From the IMG/VR virus record IMGVR_UViG_3300030329_001608, positions 1-38,886 of that record: a DNA stretch of 38,886 bases. One strand, given 5' to 3'. The notes beneath the pieces were generated by a model. It saw only the letters and a list, made by a program, of their open reading frames with translations, was not told where the DNA came from and searched no databases. The translations under genes and the position numbers were made by a program. Shown piece by piece: positions 1 to 11,400 of the stretch (positions are counted from its first letter, which is position 1; each line of letters starts with the position of its first letter). This DNA is from a virus.

Positions 1-633
1 ATGGCAATGGGGCCAACTGCGGGACTACTAAGCGGAGAGCCTACCGATACAGTTGAATTACTTACTGGTGAAAATGTCATTGGTAATGATCCATCTATTA
101 TTGATGATTACCAAGATGGCGTGGTTTCAGCGGCATCGGATATACCTGCTGATGCGGCATCTAACTATCAAGACCCATTTGCATTTGAAGATGCAAAAGC
201 ATCGGCTTCTGTTAAGTCGTATAGAGATGTTTCAGAAACGTGGGATTGGCTGAAAGATAAAATTCCAACTGAAAAGATTGGTCAGGCATGGGAATTCTAT
301 AAAAATTTATGGAAGAAAGACCCGCTAGTAGCCTTATACGGTACGCAAAAAGTATTAGAAATGGTGCTGACTTTCCTTGATAAAGAAGATGAAGAGGAGT
401 CATACCGGAAAAGACACGTAGCAGGAATGCCTCCACGGTCTATGTCTGATGTTATGAAAACCCACCAAAGAGCAAAAGCGGCGGGACTAAGGCACGACAA
501 AACTGGAATATGGGCGCAAAGTGCAAGACCTAGTTCCGGTATGCAAGGAGCAGTTAATCCTGTAAGGGCATCTGCAATAAACAGACAGCCTCCGGGCTTG
601 CTTGGAAGAAATCCGCAGAGGGCATTAGTATGA
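1..633 (+). CDS. Hypothetical virion-region protein, possibly 5'-truncated
   Basis: An open frame of 210 residues begins with ATG at the first base of the window, so the true start could lie further left. I do not recognise the family. The first 70 residues are acidic and low in complexity, the middle is amphipathic with Trp and Lys, and the last 70 residues are basic, Pro/Gly/Arg-rich and probably disordered. There is no signal peptide or membrane segment. Its stop overlaps the next start in an ATGA, and it leads a run of coupled genes ending in the giant protein, so a virion or internal protein is the best guess. This is inferred from context only. Confidence 0.6.
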   Translation: MAMGPTAGLLSGEPTDTVELLTGENVIGNDPSIIDDYQDGVVSAASDIPADAASNYQDPFAFEDAKASASVKSYRDVSETWDWLKDKIPTEKIGQAWEFYKNLWKKDPLVALYGTQKVLEMVLTFLDKEDEEESYRKRHVAGMPPRSMSDVMKTHQRAKAAGLRHDKTGIWAQSARPSSGMQGAVNPVRASAINRQPPGLLGRNPQRALV

Positions 634-1133
634 TAGGCCAAGGAAACACTCAGCCTGCAACAGAGCAGGAGAATAAACAGGCGCAAATAATACTACAGAA
701 CATAGAACAGTATTTGTTTGATGACGATGCATATGAAAATATAGTTCAAAAAATTAGAGAAGGCGGTGAAGACCCCGCAACCATGATCGGCGCTATAGTT
801 GGTCAGTTACTTCACGCCCAGATGGTATCTGCTAGGGGAGCAGGAAAGGAACTATCAAGGGATATCTTAATCCCTATTGCCGCTGAAGTTGTAAACGCCA
901 TCATAGAAATAGCAATGGACGAAGGACTGATCAACATACAGGATGAATCCCAACTGGAACAAATCCAAGGAGATGCAATGATCGCCGCTGTTGATGCTTA
1001 CATGAGCCTTGGTGACGATGGGGTTAACAAAGAAGCCGCAGGGCAGTTCACCCAAAACGTCATGCAGGGACGTATGAACTCTCCGCAAGCCCAACAGGGA
1101 ATGATTAATAACATGGTTGGAGGTGCGGCATGA
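630..1133 (+). CDS. Hypothetical phage protein, acidic, helical
   Basis: A 167-residue protein that starts inside the stop of the previous gene (ATGA) and ends in the same way into the next, so translation is probably coupled. It is acidic and looks mostly alpha-helical, with repeated Ile/Ala/Glu segments. The last 35 residues are rich in Asn, Gln, Met and Gly. No catalytic motif, signal peptide or membrane segment is visible. I do not recognise it. Its position between two virion-type genes suggests a structural or chaperone role, which is inference. Confidence 0.7.
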   Translation: MIGQGNTQPATEQENKQAQIILQNIEQYLFDDDAYENIVQKIREGGEDPATMIGAIVGQLLHAQMVSARGAGKELSRDILIPIAAEVVNAIIEIAMDEGLINIQDESQLEQIQGDAMIAAVDAYMSLGDDGVNKEAAGQFTQNVMQGRMNSPQAQQGMINNMVGGAA

Positions 1134-2428
1134 GTGCTTTAGAAGCCGTCAAAATTGGCGGAGGATTAATTAAAGACTTAATGGTTCTTGATGCGGCAAG
1201 AAATAAAACCGCCGCAGAAGCACAACAACAAGAGTTTGCTAATCAACTTGCATTGGCTCAATTAGAAAGTGATCAACTTACAAGAAAGACAGAAGTTCTT
1301 ACTACGGCTTATGCTACTCAAGCAGATGCTTACAAAGGTCTTCAACAAGCATTAGTTGAAGATAGTGACTTAGCAGGTGATGAAGCATGGATGAGAAATT
1401 ATGAAACTGTTTTTCAAAACCATCTACAAGCACGAAATATGTTGTTTGCAGAAAATGGAATTACTCTTCCTGAACTAACTGATTCATTCGATATAGCAAG
1501 GCATGAGTTAAGTGTTCTCCCGCCAGATAAATCTATTTGGATTGATGGCACGACAGATAAATTAATAAAGGATAAGTATGGTGTAGGTGACGAAGCCATT
1601 AAAGAAATTAAAATTGCTTGGATAGGACTACAGCCTAATGCGTCCAAAGAAGAACAAGAAAAATTTAACAAGCAATTAAAATTGTGGACTGACAATGTAC
1701 TGATTGATGGTAAACCTGTTGACTCATTTCCCATCCCCGGCGAAGGGGTTCCTACCGCAGAAGAACAGGCGTTAGAGTCATCTGTTTTGGGAGAAGCATT
1801 GCTAGGTGCTGGCACTTTGGGATCACTTAAGGCGATAGGCAAATTTATTCCTAAATCTTTTTGGTCAAAACTATCTAACAAATTAGAACCAATTAAGCCT
1901 TATAAATTTAAACATGACTCTACTGGAAGGCCTGCTTTTAAAACCCAACCAACATACGGACAAGGGCCTTCAGCAAGGGTTGATCTAAGAACATTTGGAT
2001 TAGAGTCGGCTCAACCTGCGTTAGCCAGAGGAGGTCTAACCTCATTTGGTAAAAAGGCTATTGGATATGGTTTGACAGGCGCAGGTCTTCTTGCGGCTGA
2101 TGAAGTATTTGCAACAGAAAAACTGTTGGAGGGTTCGTTATCTCCTTCTGTTGGAATGGATTCAAACGTTATTCCTGAAAGCGCAGTACAAGAACTTCAA
2201 AACTTAGACAAACAATTTGGAACTGGCACTGGTGGGCTGATGTCTCTTGCTGACACTATTGAAGAAAGTCAAGAGCAAACCATGTCTCAAAAAGTAAAAG
2301 AATTTTTTGATATGTATATTCTGTACATACAAGAATATGGACAGAGACAAGCAGATCAATACATGTCAAGAGCCTTTGAGTTATTGTCAGACGCAGAAAA
2401 ACAAGAAGTTACAGAAATACTACAATAG
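1130..2428 (+). CDS. Hypothetical virion-region protein (432 aa)
   Basis: The start lies in an ATGA overlap with the preceding gene. The N-terminal 130 residues are helical and Gln/Ala-rich and may form a coiled coil. The centre, around residues 215-245, holds a Gly/Ala/Leu-rich stretch that could contact membrane. Another small hydrophobic Gly/Ala segment occurs near residues 307-325. The C-terminus is acidic and helical. Base composition is A+T-rich like the giant gene downstream. It lies 35 bp upstream of the giant ORF. An internal virion or ejection protein is plausible from position and composition, but no family was recognised. Confidence 0.7.
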   Translation: MSALEAVKIGGGLIKDLMVLDAARNKTAAEAQQQEFANQLALAQLESDQLTRKTEVLTTAYATQADAYKGLQQALVEDSDLAGDEAWMRNYETVFQNHLQARNMLFAENGITLPELTDSFDIARHELSVLPPDKSIWIDGTTDKLIKDKYGVGDEAIKEIKIAWIGLQPNASKEEQEKFNKQLKLWTDNVLIDGKPVDSFPIPGEGVPTAEEQALESSVLGEALLGAGTLGSLKAIGKFIPKSFWSKLSNKLEPIKPYKFKHDSTGRPAFKTQPTYGQGPSARVDLRTFGLESAQPALARGGLTSFGKKAIGYGLTGAGLLAADEVFATEKLLEGSLSPSVGMDSNVIPESAVQELQNLDKQFGTGTGGLMSLADTIEESQEQTMSQKVKEFFDMYILYIQEYGQRQADQYMSRAFELLSDAEKQEVTEILQ

Positions 2429-2463
2429 TCTGAAGCCTTTGCCTAAGACTAAGAGAGAGAACT

Positions 2464-5400
2464 ATGGTTGAATATTACAGGGAAGGTGCGCTTGTAGGAC
2501 AAGAAGTACCAACTACAGATACTAGAACGCAATATGAAATAGGAATGGAATCTCCTATGGGATTTCAAGATATTGCTCCTCTTGCAACATATCAACCACC
2601 CCAGAGAAGTGACATTGGTTTAGCCTTTTCTAAAGGATCAAGGCTGTTGCTTGGCTCTGGAGAAACTACGTTCAAAGGATTTACAGGCTCTCTATTAAAA
2701 GAGTTTGGACTAGAAGAAGCGGGAGCAAGATGGCTAAGTGACGCATATCAATCTGGATTACTCATGGGTATGGATGTTAATGAGATTGATGAGCAACTCA
2801 AAGGCCCTAAGAATCTAGGCGAGATCGAAGATTGGAAGGGTGCTATTGCTTGGGGCATGAACGCTGTAGCAGAACAAGTTCCAAACTTAATGACTACGTT
2901 TGCCCCCGCTGTTATCGGAACTGTTATTTTTAAAAGACCAACGCTTGGAACTGTTGGCACATTAGGCACAATAGACTTTCTTAATACCGCTGAAGTCTAT
3001 ACCGACCTACTCATGGAAACTACCCAAAGTAGACCCGCTGTTGCGGCAAGCACTGGGGCTTTAATGAGCCTTTTAGATATGATTGTTCCCATGAGAGTCT
3101 TAGGAAAAATGGGGTTAGGAAATGATTTTGCCAGTTATTTTGGCAAAAAAATTAAAGACCCTAAAAGCGGTTGGCCTCAAATGATTGGTGAGATGCTTGC
3201 TAACGGAGCAAGCGAAGGCGTAACAGAATACGCTCAAACCATGATGGAAGGAATGGCCCTCAACTACGTCAAAGAAAATGACAAACTCTTTGAATTCACA
3301 CAAGCCCAACAAGAAGAGCGACTAGAAGCAGGTGCTAGGGGCGCTCTTGTGGGTTCCCTCCTTGGAATTCCAATATCCTACGCAGGCAGATCAGCCAGAA
3401 AAAAAGCAAAAGAATATAGTAATGACGCACTAGACGATCTAGTAAATAAAAATATCAATGCAAACAAAGAAGATGAGGCCGCTCTTGGCGGAGAAGGCTT
3501 TGTTTTGCATGGAGATACTACTGTAGTAAATACAGCAGAAAAAAGAATACTTGAAGCAAGAGGTAAAAGTTTATTTAGCACCCCACTTCAGTCAGAATTT
3601 GTTGTTAATGAAAAAGGAGAGCAGATATTAAGGCCAGACTCAGAGTATGAAAGGTTTCTTAGAACTGGAGAGATTGATCCCATTCGTTTTGGGGAGATTG
3701 CTAGAAGGTTTCAAGCAATAGAGAAAGGCGAAGATTTAATGGTCACGCCAGAAGAGGCGGAAGTTTACAGGCGCAAAGGAATTGAGATTCGTAAACTAAT
3801 AGAAAAGTTTAACGACCAAGATAGAGTTAACGAAATAAATAAAAAAGCAACTGCTAGGTTAAAAAGGCTTGGCATAGATGCTATCTATAATTACAATGTA
3901 AAAAGCCATGATCCACGAATTTCATTTCTAAGACAACAAGCAGTAAAGGATCGTTACGATCCAGAGCCTGTTGAGCCTACTGGTGATCCATCACAATTTC
4001 CTTTAACTATAAACCCAACTACGATTTCTAGGCTACTAAGGATAGGCAGAGAAAAAAGGGCAAGGAAAGCGGCAGAAACAACTGCTCGTATGCAACAGCC
4101 ATCCGAACAAAAGTATAAATATAAAGCAACAGACCCCATTGTTGCTACAGTAAAAGGACAGGAAAGACTTCCTCTTGGGTTACCACAGCAAGAAGACAGG
4201 GATCAAAGAACAACTTCAGAAGCAAAAAAACTTGGTTGGAGTATTGACAATACGACTCTTGTTGTTACTTCAACTGGAGATGCTAAACGAAAAAATAATA
4301 AAAAGGAATACAGAAGTGTATATGAAAATCCAGATTACATTATAAAAAAAGCAAGTCCAGAAGGGCCTACAACCGCAGACTCTGCAACAACTTTATCAAT
4401 ATCTGACTGGGTTGTTATAGACAAATCAGATGGCTCCGTTATAAAACGAGTACCCGCAGGTAACACTACAAGAGAACAATTTAATAAATCTGTTGAAGCG
4501 GGTAAGCCTATATTTCCTGTAGAAATTTATATGGAAGGGGAAAGTAATTTACGGCAACTTATTAATGAGTTTGCAGATACAACTTACGATCCTAGAGTTG
4601 AGCCTCAAGAGGTAAGCGATCTTGAATCTCGTTCTTTAGAACAGTTGCTTTCAGTAACGGAAAAAATAATTCCTACCGTTGGTAATAAGATAAGACTGTT
4701 TAATAAAGACACTGGTGTATTTGTAGATAACAAGATATACACTCTTGACGAGCCTGTTAAGAAAATTAGAAATAAAAAAACTGGTGCAATAGGTAAAAGA
4801 TATGTAGTAACTCCAACTAGTGGTGGAGTGCAAAAAGTTATTGATCTATTTAAAGGTAATCGTATTTTTGTAGACCATCTAAGGTTTGCTCAATTACTTA
4901 GGGAGTATGACGAAACTCGTATTACTGACGAAGAAGCGTACCTTGAAGACCCACTGCTTACTGAAGAAGATCGCCAAGCATTTCTTGCAGAGGCGAGAAA
5001 AGATGAACAATATGATATTAAGGAAACAGATACTGGAATAGAAATAAAAAGAACTGAGCCAAAGCCAGACGAGTCTGGGAAAACTTTGCTTGCAGGAGAG
5101 CAGGTTCAAAGTAACCGACAGGTTCTAGTTGAAGAACTAAACAAGAACAAAAAATTTAAACAAAACTTAATTAAGGTGTTAACTAGGTTAGAGTTTTGGA
5201 ATGCAAGAGCGGCAAAACTTTCTAAGCAAACTACTGATGCTGAGAAAAAGGGAATAATTTCTGACGAAACTTTTGAGGATGATGTTCCATCTGATTTTGA
5301 TTTCCTTGAGAAAAGAACTATAGGAAAAAAAGAAACTAGCATACAGGCTTTCTTCAACAAAAAGGAAAAGAACTTTGCATTACTAGCGGGTTCAGATTTG

Positions 5401-8400
5401 GCTAATATAAAAAAATGGGTAGGCAAATACGCTAGAGAAACAAGCAAACAAATAAATAAAAACATTGAAGACGGCATTATATCTGAAAAAGATTACGCTA
5501 ATAAAGAACTTGAGGTGGGCAGGTACATTGATGAGCAAATAGGCGTCATTACTGCAAGAGAAAAACCTGAACCTACTAGACAAGAGGGTATTGATGTAAC
5601 AGCCATTGATCCTAGAACAGGGTTGCGACCTACTCCTGAAACTTTTAGGGTGAAGTTAACTCCATCTGCCGCTAAAAAATACGGACTAGAGCCAAATGTT
5701 TTTTATGAATGGGAAACATTTTCTCTTCCTCAGTGGGGAGAATCAAGAGATGACTTTATAAAAGTTGCGGGTCAACTAGTAAGGCAAGTAAGGAGGGGTG
5801 CAGAGTCTTCTGAGATTGTAAACGTAGAGAAGAAGCGCACTATTAAAAAACTAAAGCGTGATGACTTTATAGAAACAGACCCAAGTGTTCTTCCAGATAC
5901 TGTGCCAAATAAAGAAGGAATAGACCAAGCATTTATTGATCCAAAGTCTGGTGTATTTATAGTAAGAAGGGCGGTAGATGTTGGCGAAGGCGCTTCACGA
6001 TACGACATGTATGACTTTGAAGTTTACCTTACCTATAACGATAAGATAGAGTACCAAGGAAAAATTCAAACTCTAAGCGAAACATTAGTAGACTATGAAA
6101 ATACTTACGTTCCTACAGAAGAAGGGCCTCTTACCACTGCTTTAGTTAAAAAATTAATTCCTGTACAAGTTTATATTGAAGCAATCAAAACAAGACCACC
6201 GGGAAAAATAAAAAAGCAAAAAATTAAAGAACTTATAACGACTGATCGCTTTGGAAAAAAGGATGAAGTTGTACAAAAAATAAGTTCGGGTGATTTACAG
6301 AGAGTACTTAAACTAAAAGATGCAAAAGTTAAAGTAAAGGTTTCTCCTTCTATTGTCGCTAAAATTAATAGCGAAAGAAAAAATCTTGGTATGAATCCTA
6401 TAGAAACAGATGCCGAGTTCGATGTATCTTTGACAAGAAGATCGGATAATGTAATTGTTAATTATGAAGGATCAATAAGAGAAATAAAAGCATCTTCAGT
6501 AGTTGAGTTATCGGTAGAAAGTTTTGTTCCTAACAGAGTGGGCGCGATTGAGCAATACACTACCTTCTTAGAAAGAAGCCCAGAGACAAGAGGCGCTCGT
6601 CTTATTGCATCGTTTAAGGGGGAGTCTGGACAAGACATGATCGCTTACTCAGATTTTCTTGAAGAGATGTACGGAGATACTGCACATAAGTACGGTATGT
6701 TCGGCACAGAAAGAGAAAACATGGTTGAGGCTAGAACTAGAGAGTTTGACAAGCATTCAGGTGAGAGAGTAATGCTTACTCTTAGCGGCGGTCAAGAAAT
6801 TGTAGGGACTATTACTGGGGTTTCAGATGGCACTATAAGATTTTACTATCCTAAGACTATTAAACCTGTAGAGATAGATGTATTAAATGTAGAAAGATTT
6901 CAACCCCTCCTGAAAAAACCAACGTATGTAGCACAAGAGGCAGTAGATGACTCTATAAAAATCTCTGGAAACATGGTTGTATTTTCTCCTGCTACCCCGG
7001 AGAAAAGAGATTTCCAAGCAGAAGATGAGTCTCCACTTACTGTGCAAGTTTTCTTGAGGAAAGATGGTACGTATCGCATAACTGTAGATGGGGTAACGGA
7101 AGAGACTGATTTAAGTGCAGAAGGTACGGTTGATCTTCTTAACGATCTTAACAAATCTTCAAAGGGAAACATAAATGTTTACAGACTTCCAGAAGGCATA
7201 CGTAAAATAGAATTAGATAAGCCGGGAGAAATAATTTACTCCAAGCAAAAGAAACCAATAGACCCAGAATTTGTTGGCCCTATGCCAAAGGACAACATGC
7301 TTAGATTTGTATTTGAAGTTGGAGGAGAAAGAACAAATCCACTTACAGGTACAATTATAAATTACGAGCGCAAGGCTTCTAAGGGCTACGGAAAAGATGC
7401 TACTCATGAAACAGTGGAAGACCCATTAACTGGATTAAAATATAAAAGAAGGTCAGACCTAGTAGAAGCAGTAAGTGACAATGATGTTTCTACTTTAGAA
7501 AAAGATGTAGATAAAGAATTAACTTCCAACGTAAAGGCTCTTGGTAAGGCTATTGAAGAGGTTAATAAGGCAGAACAAATTGCTCTGGAAGAAAAAGAAA
7601 ACAACATTCAAAGGGATAATTACACCTCTAGAACCTTGCCTTACGAAGAAGTTTCTTCAAAGCCATTTTCAATTCTTCCTATTGGTCAGGAATTTGTAGA
7701 CAGAAAAGGAACCCAATGGGAAGTTTCTTTGCACGATGGAAGAAATACCTATTTAAAATTTATTGGAGGTAAAGCACCAGAGTTTAATTTCAAATTAAAC
7801 TACAACGGTAAAAAAGACGAAGGTAAATTTGAAGAGGGAATGGAGATCGCAGTATTTAGTGGCTCGACTCCTTCCTCTATGAGAGTTGAAAAAGAACTTG
7901 AAGACAAGTCTTTAGAGGTGGCTAGAAGATTTGGAATTGGATACGCTAAATATTCTATTGTTAATCCTGTTCCTGCTGATGGGACAGGCTCCATGTCTTA
8001 CAACACAGGGCTTACTCCAAATAGATTTAAAGAATTGCTTGGCCCTTTAGTCGGTAAATTAAACGTTGCAAGATTGGTTAACAAAGGCCTTATAAAGATT
8101 GTACAAAACCAAAGTGATGTGCCTAACGCACCATTGGAACTAGGGGTAAAGTCAGTAACAAGAAATGGCGAACTTATATTTATAACAAACAATATTAGAG
8201 AAGAAGAAATTATACCTGTGTATATCCATGAAGTTGGGGTTCACATAGGGCTAAAAGATTTTTTTAGTAAGTATTTTCCTTCTTTAATAGAGGAAGTTAA
8301 ACTTAAAAGACAGGACAAAGAATGGGTAGATGCATTTAAAAATGCTGAGATAGTTGCTAACCAATTTACATTTACTGACAGCATAGCCAGAGAAAACTTT

Positions 8401-11400
8401 GTTGCTGAAGAAGCAATGGGATACTACATTGAAAGCACAAACAATTTCAAAGATTCTTTATGGCAAAAATTGATTGATGCTTTTAATAGGTCAGTTGCAA
8501 AAATAAAAATGTGGTTTAACAAAAAGTTAAGCAACGAAGAAATAGTTTCTTTTATTCGTGGTGCTGTTCGCGGAATGAGTGAAAGGAATTTTGAAGATGC
8601 ACTGAATAAAGTAGACGAGCAATACTATTCTGTAGCAAACGCAGGTGAACGCGCAGTAGATTATTTGGGCGGCGCTGTTCAAGACAAACTAAAGGATATA
8701 GATTCTGCTCGTCAAACAAACTATGTTCAAAAGTCTAATGCTGTATGGGGATCAGTCAAAAAGTTTTTTGATCCATTTGTTGCACTGCCGAAAGCAAGAT
8801 TGTTTAGGCAGATGAGGTCTTTGTTGCATGGTGATCTTGGAAAGATAGAAGAGTTAGGTAAGGCGGTCATAAAAAACTTTGCTGACTTAACAGAAGCGCA
8901 GAACGAAGAACTGTTTAAGTTCTTTACTACTAAGGGACATGTCATAGACGAGAAGACTGTTACCAATGCAGACCTTAGAAGAAAAGCACAAGCCTTAAAG
9001 ACAGAGATAGAGAACATAGCAGATGCAGGATTGTTAAGGGGAATTTTTCCAGAGGCAAGCATGGAGCAACTGGAAGAACTTAGGGGAGCATACCTTCCAA
9101 GAGTTTACATGTACTGGTTGCTGAAGTCAGATGAAAGACAGCCGGGACAAAGAACCTTGGGGTCTATGAGGTATGTAAAGAAAAGAGAAGACGAACTTGT
9201 AGAAGAACTTGCTGATATGTGGGGCCAAGTTAAAGATGTGCAGTACTTGCTTTATAGGGCAGTTACTGTTCCTCAACAAGACATGGCTATTATTGATTTC
9301 TTGTCTGCTCTATCTAAACGCACTGCGTTTTCTGACACGGATGAGTTTAGAATTCTAAATGAAAACATCGCAACAAAAAAAGAACAGATAAAAGAAGCAA
9401 AGAAAGCAAAGGATGAAGAAAAAGTAAAGTCTTTAAACAAAGAACTTAAAGACTTGAATACTGCTAAGAAAAATTTTGCAGGGCCAAGAACTCAGATGGG
9501 TGATACTCCTTGGGTTATGCCTAATCAGTGGATTGAAATTGAGTTTACTTACCGTGGAAAAACTGTAAAGCAAAGGACAACTCTTGCTTCTTTAAACAAC
9601 CAGATAAATGATTTGCAAGAACATTTACGTTTAAGTGATAAGGTGCTGAAAGAATCTGCAAAAGAAACTATACGAAAAAGAATTGCTGATTTAGAAATGG
9701 CTAGGTTTAATTTTTTCCAATCTATTGAGCCATCAATTAAATCAAAAGATGAGGTAGCAGGAAAAGATCAGCAAGAAAAAATACTACAGCCTTATTATTC
9801 TAGTGAGTATGACATAAGTAATTTCCGAAGAATACCTGACAATCACAAGTATGGTTCAATGGCAGGACTTTGGGTTAGGAAAGAAATACATGATGACTTG
9901 GTTGGAAACTCCGACATGGTGTACGGAGAAGCAAACATGTTTCAGAAACTGTTTCTTCCTTACGGCAGACATGCCAAGTTAGTTAGCGCATATAAAATGA
10001 TGAAGGTTCCTATGAACCCTCCAACAGTTGTAAGAAACTTTGTATCTAACTTAGTGTTGTTGCAACTAATAGGTGGAGTACCATTCCATAAACAACCCGC
10101 ATTACTAAGCGCCGCCTTAAAAGAAATAAGGGGTATGGATTCCGGTAAAGTCTTTACTCATTCAACACAGAAAGATGAGAACGGAAACCCAAGAAAGTTT
10201 ACAGCCTATGAGTTGGCTAAAGAACAGGGCATTGCCGCATCTACCTTAACCTCTGCTGAAATGAAAAAACTAGAGGAAGTATTTCAGCACATGGAGAAAG
10301 ATGGTGTATGGTCTATTGCTACTGGAGGTAAAAAAGTATGGAATAAGTTAGCAGGATTTAGTGGAGACTTATACCAGAACATAGAACTGCTTGGCAAAGT
10401 AATGGCTGTCATGCATAAACTTGAAACCGAAAGTCAAAGAGCAGAACTTCAGGATATACTTGCAAACTCTGATACTCCTGAGTTGTCTATAGAAGACATC
10501 GCTATTCAAGAAGCCAACAGAATTTTGTTTGATTACAGCGAGGTTCATCCGTTTGTTAGAGGTGCTAGGTCTTCTTTCTTGGGCGCACCATTTATAACAT
10601 TCCAAGTTAAGGTTCTTCCAGAACTGTTGAAGGTTGCTATTAAACATCCATACAGGTTCCTACCATATGCTATGATGCTTGGCGGAATGCAAGCAGTGTT
10701 TGGTTCTATTCCTTGGGTGGATGACGATTGGGATAAACTAGAGAAATTACTTCCAGAGTGGACTAAAGATAATACAATGGTGTTCCTACCTTGGAAGGAT
10801 TCAAACGGAAACATTCAAGCAGTTGACCTTTCTTATTTCTTTCCTTGGACATTTTACACCCAAACATTTTCTCATCTCAGGCAAGGAGAATTTAGCAGGG
10901 CTTTAGTAGAGGGTGGAATTATGGGGCCAATGTTTCAGATGGCTACCGCTATCTCAACAGGCATTGATCCTTGGTCACAAAGGCCAATATCAAATAAGAA
11001 CGATCCTTTGTCTGATAGAGTGTTTGACAAAATGAGTTACATGAACTCAATGATCTTGCCTCCTTGGTTAACGAGAACAGGTATTGTGTCGTTGTCTTCT
11101 TTGGGAGAAGCCATGTTTAGGCTAGACCCAAGAGAAGTGGAAGGTAAACTTGCAGACCTTATGTTAGGAAGAGAGAACGTATTTGGAGAGCCAAGAAGAA
11201 GTTTTATGGGAGTGCTTGGAGCGGCGGTTGGGTTGAATCCTTATGCTGTATCCCCTAAAGCAAGATCAAGACAACTAAGAAGGTTTGATGTAGACATAAA
11301 AAAACTTGAGTCAGAAATTGAATACGTTAAAACCAACAGAAAGTTATCTAAAAACGAAAGGGTAAGAAAAGTAAACGAGTTAAAGAGAAGAGTTGATCAG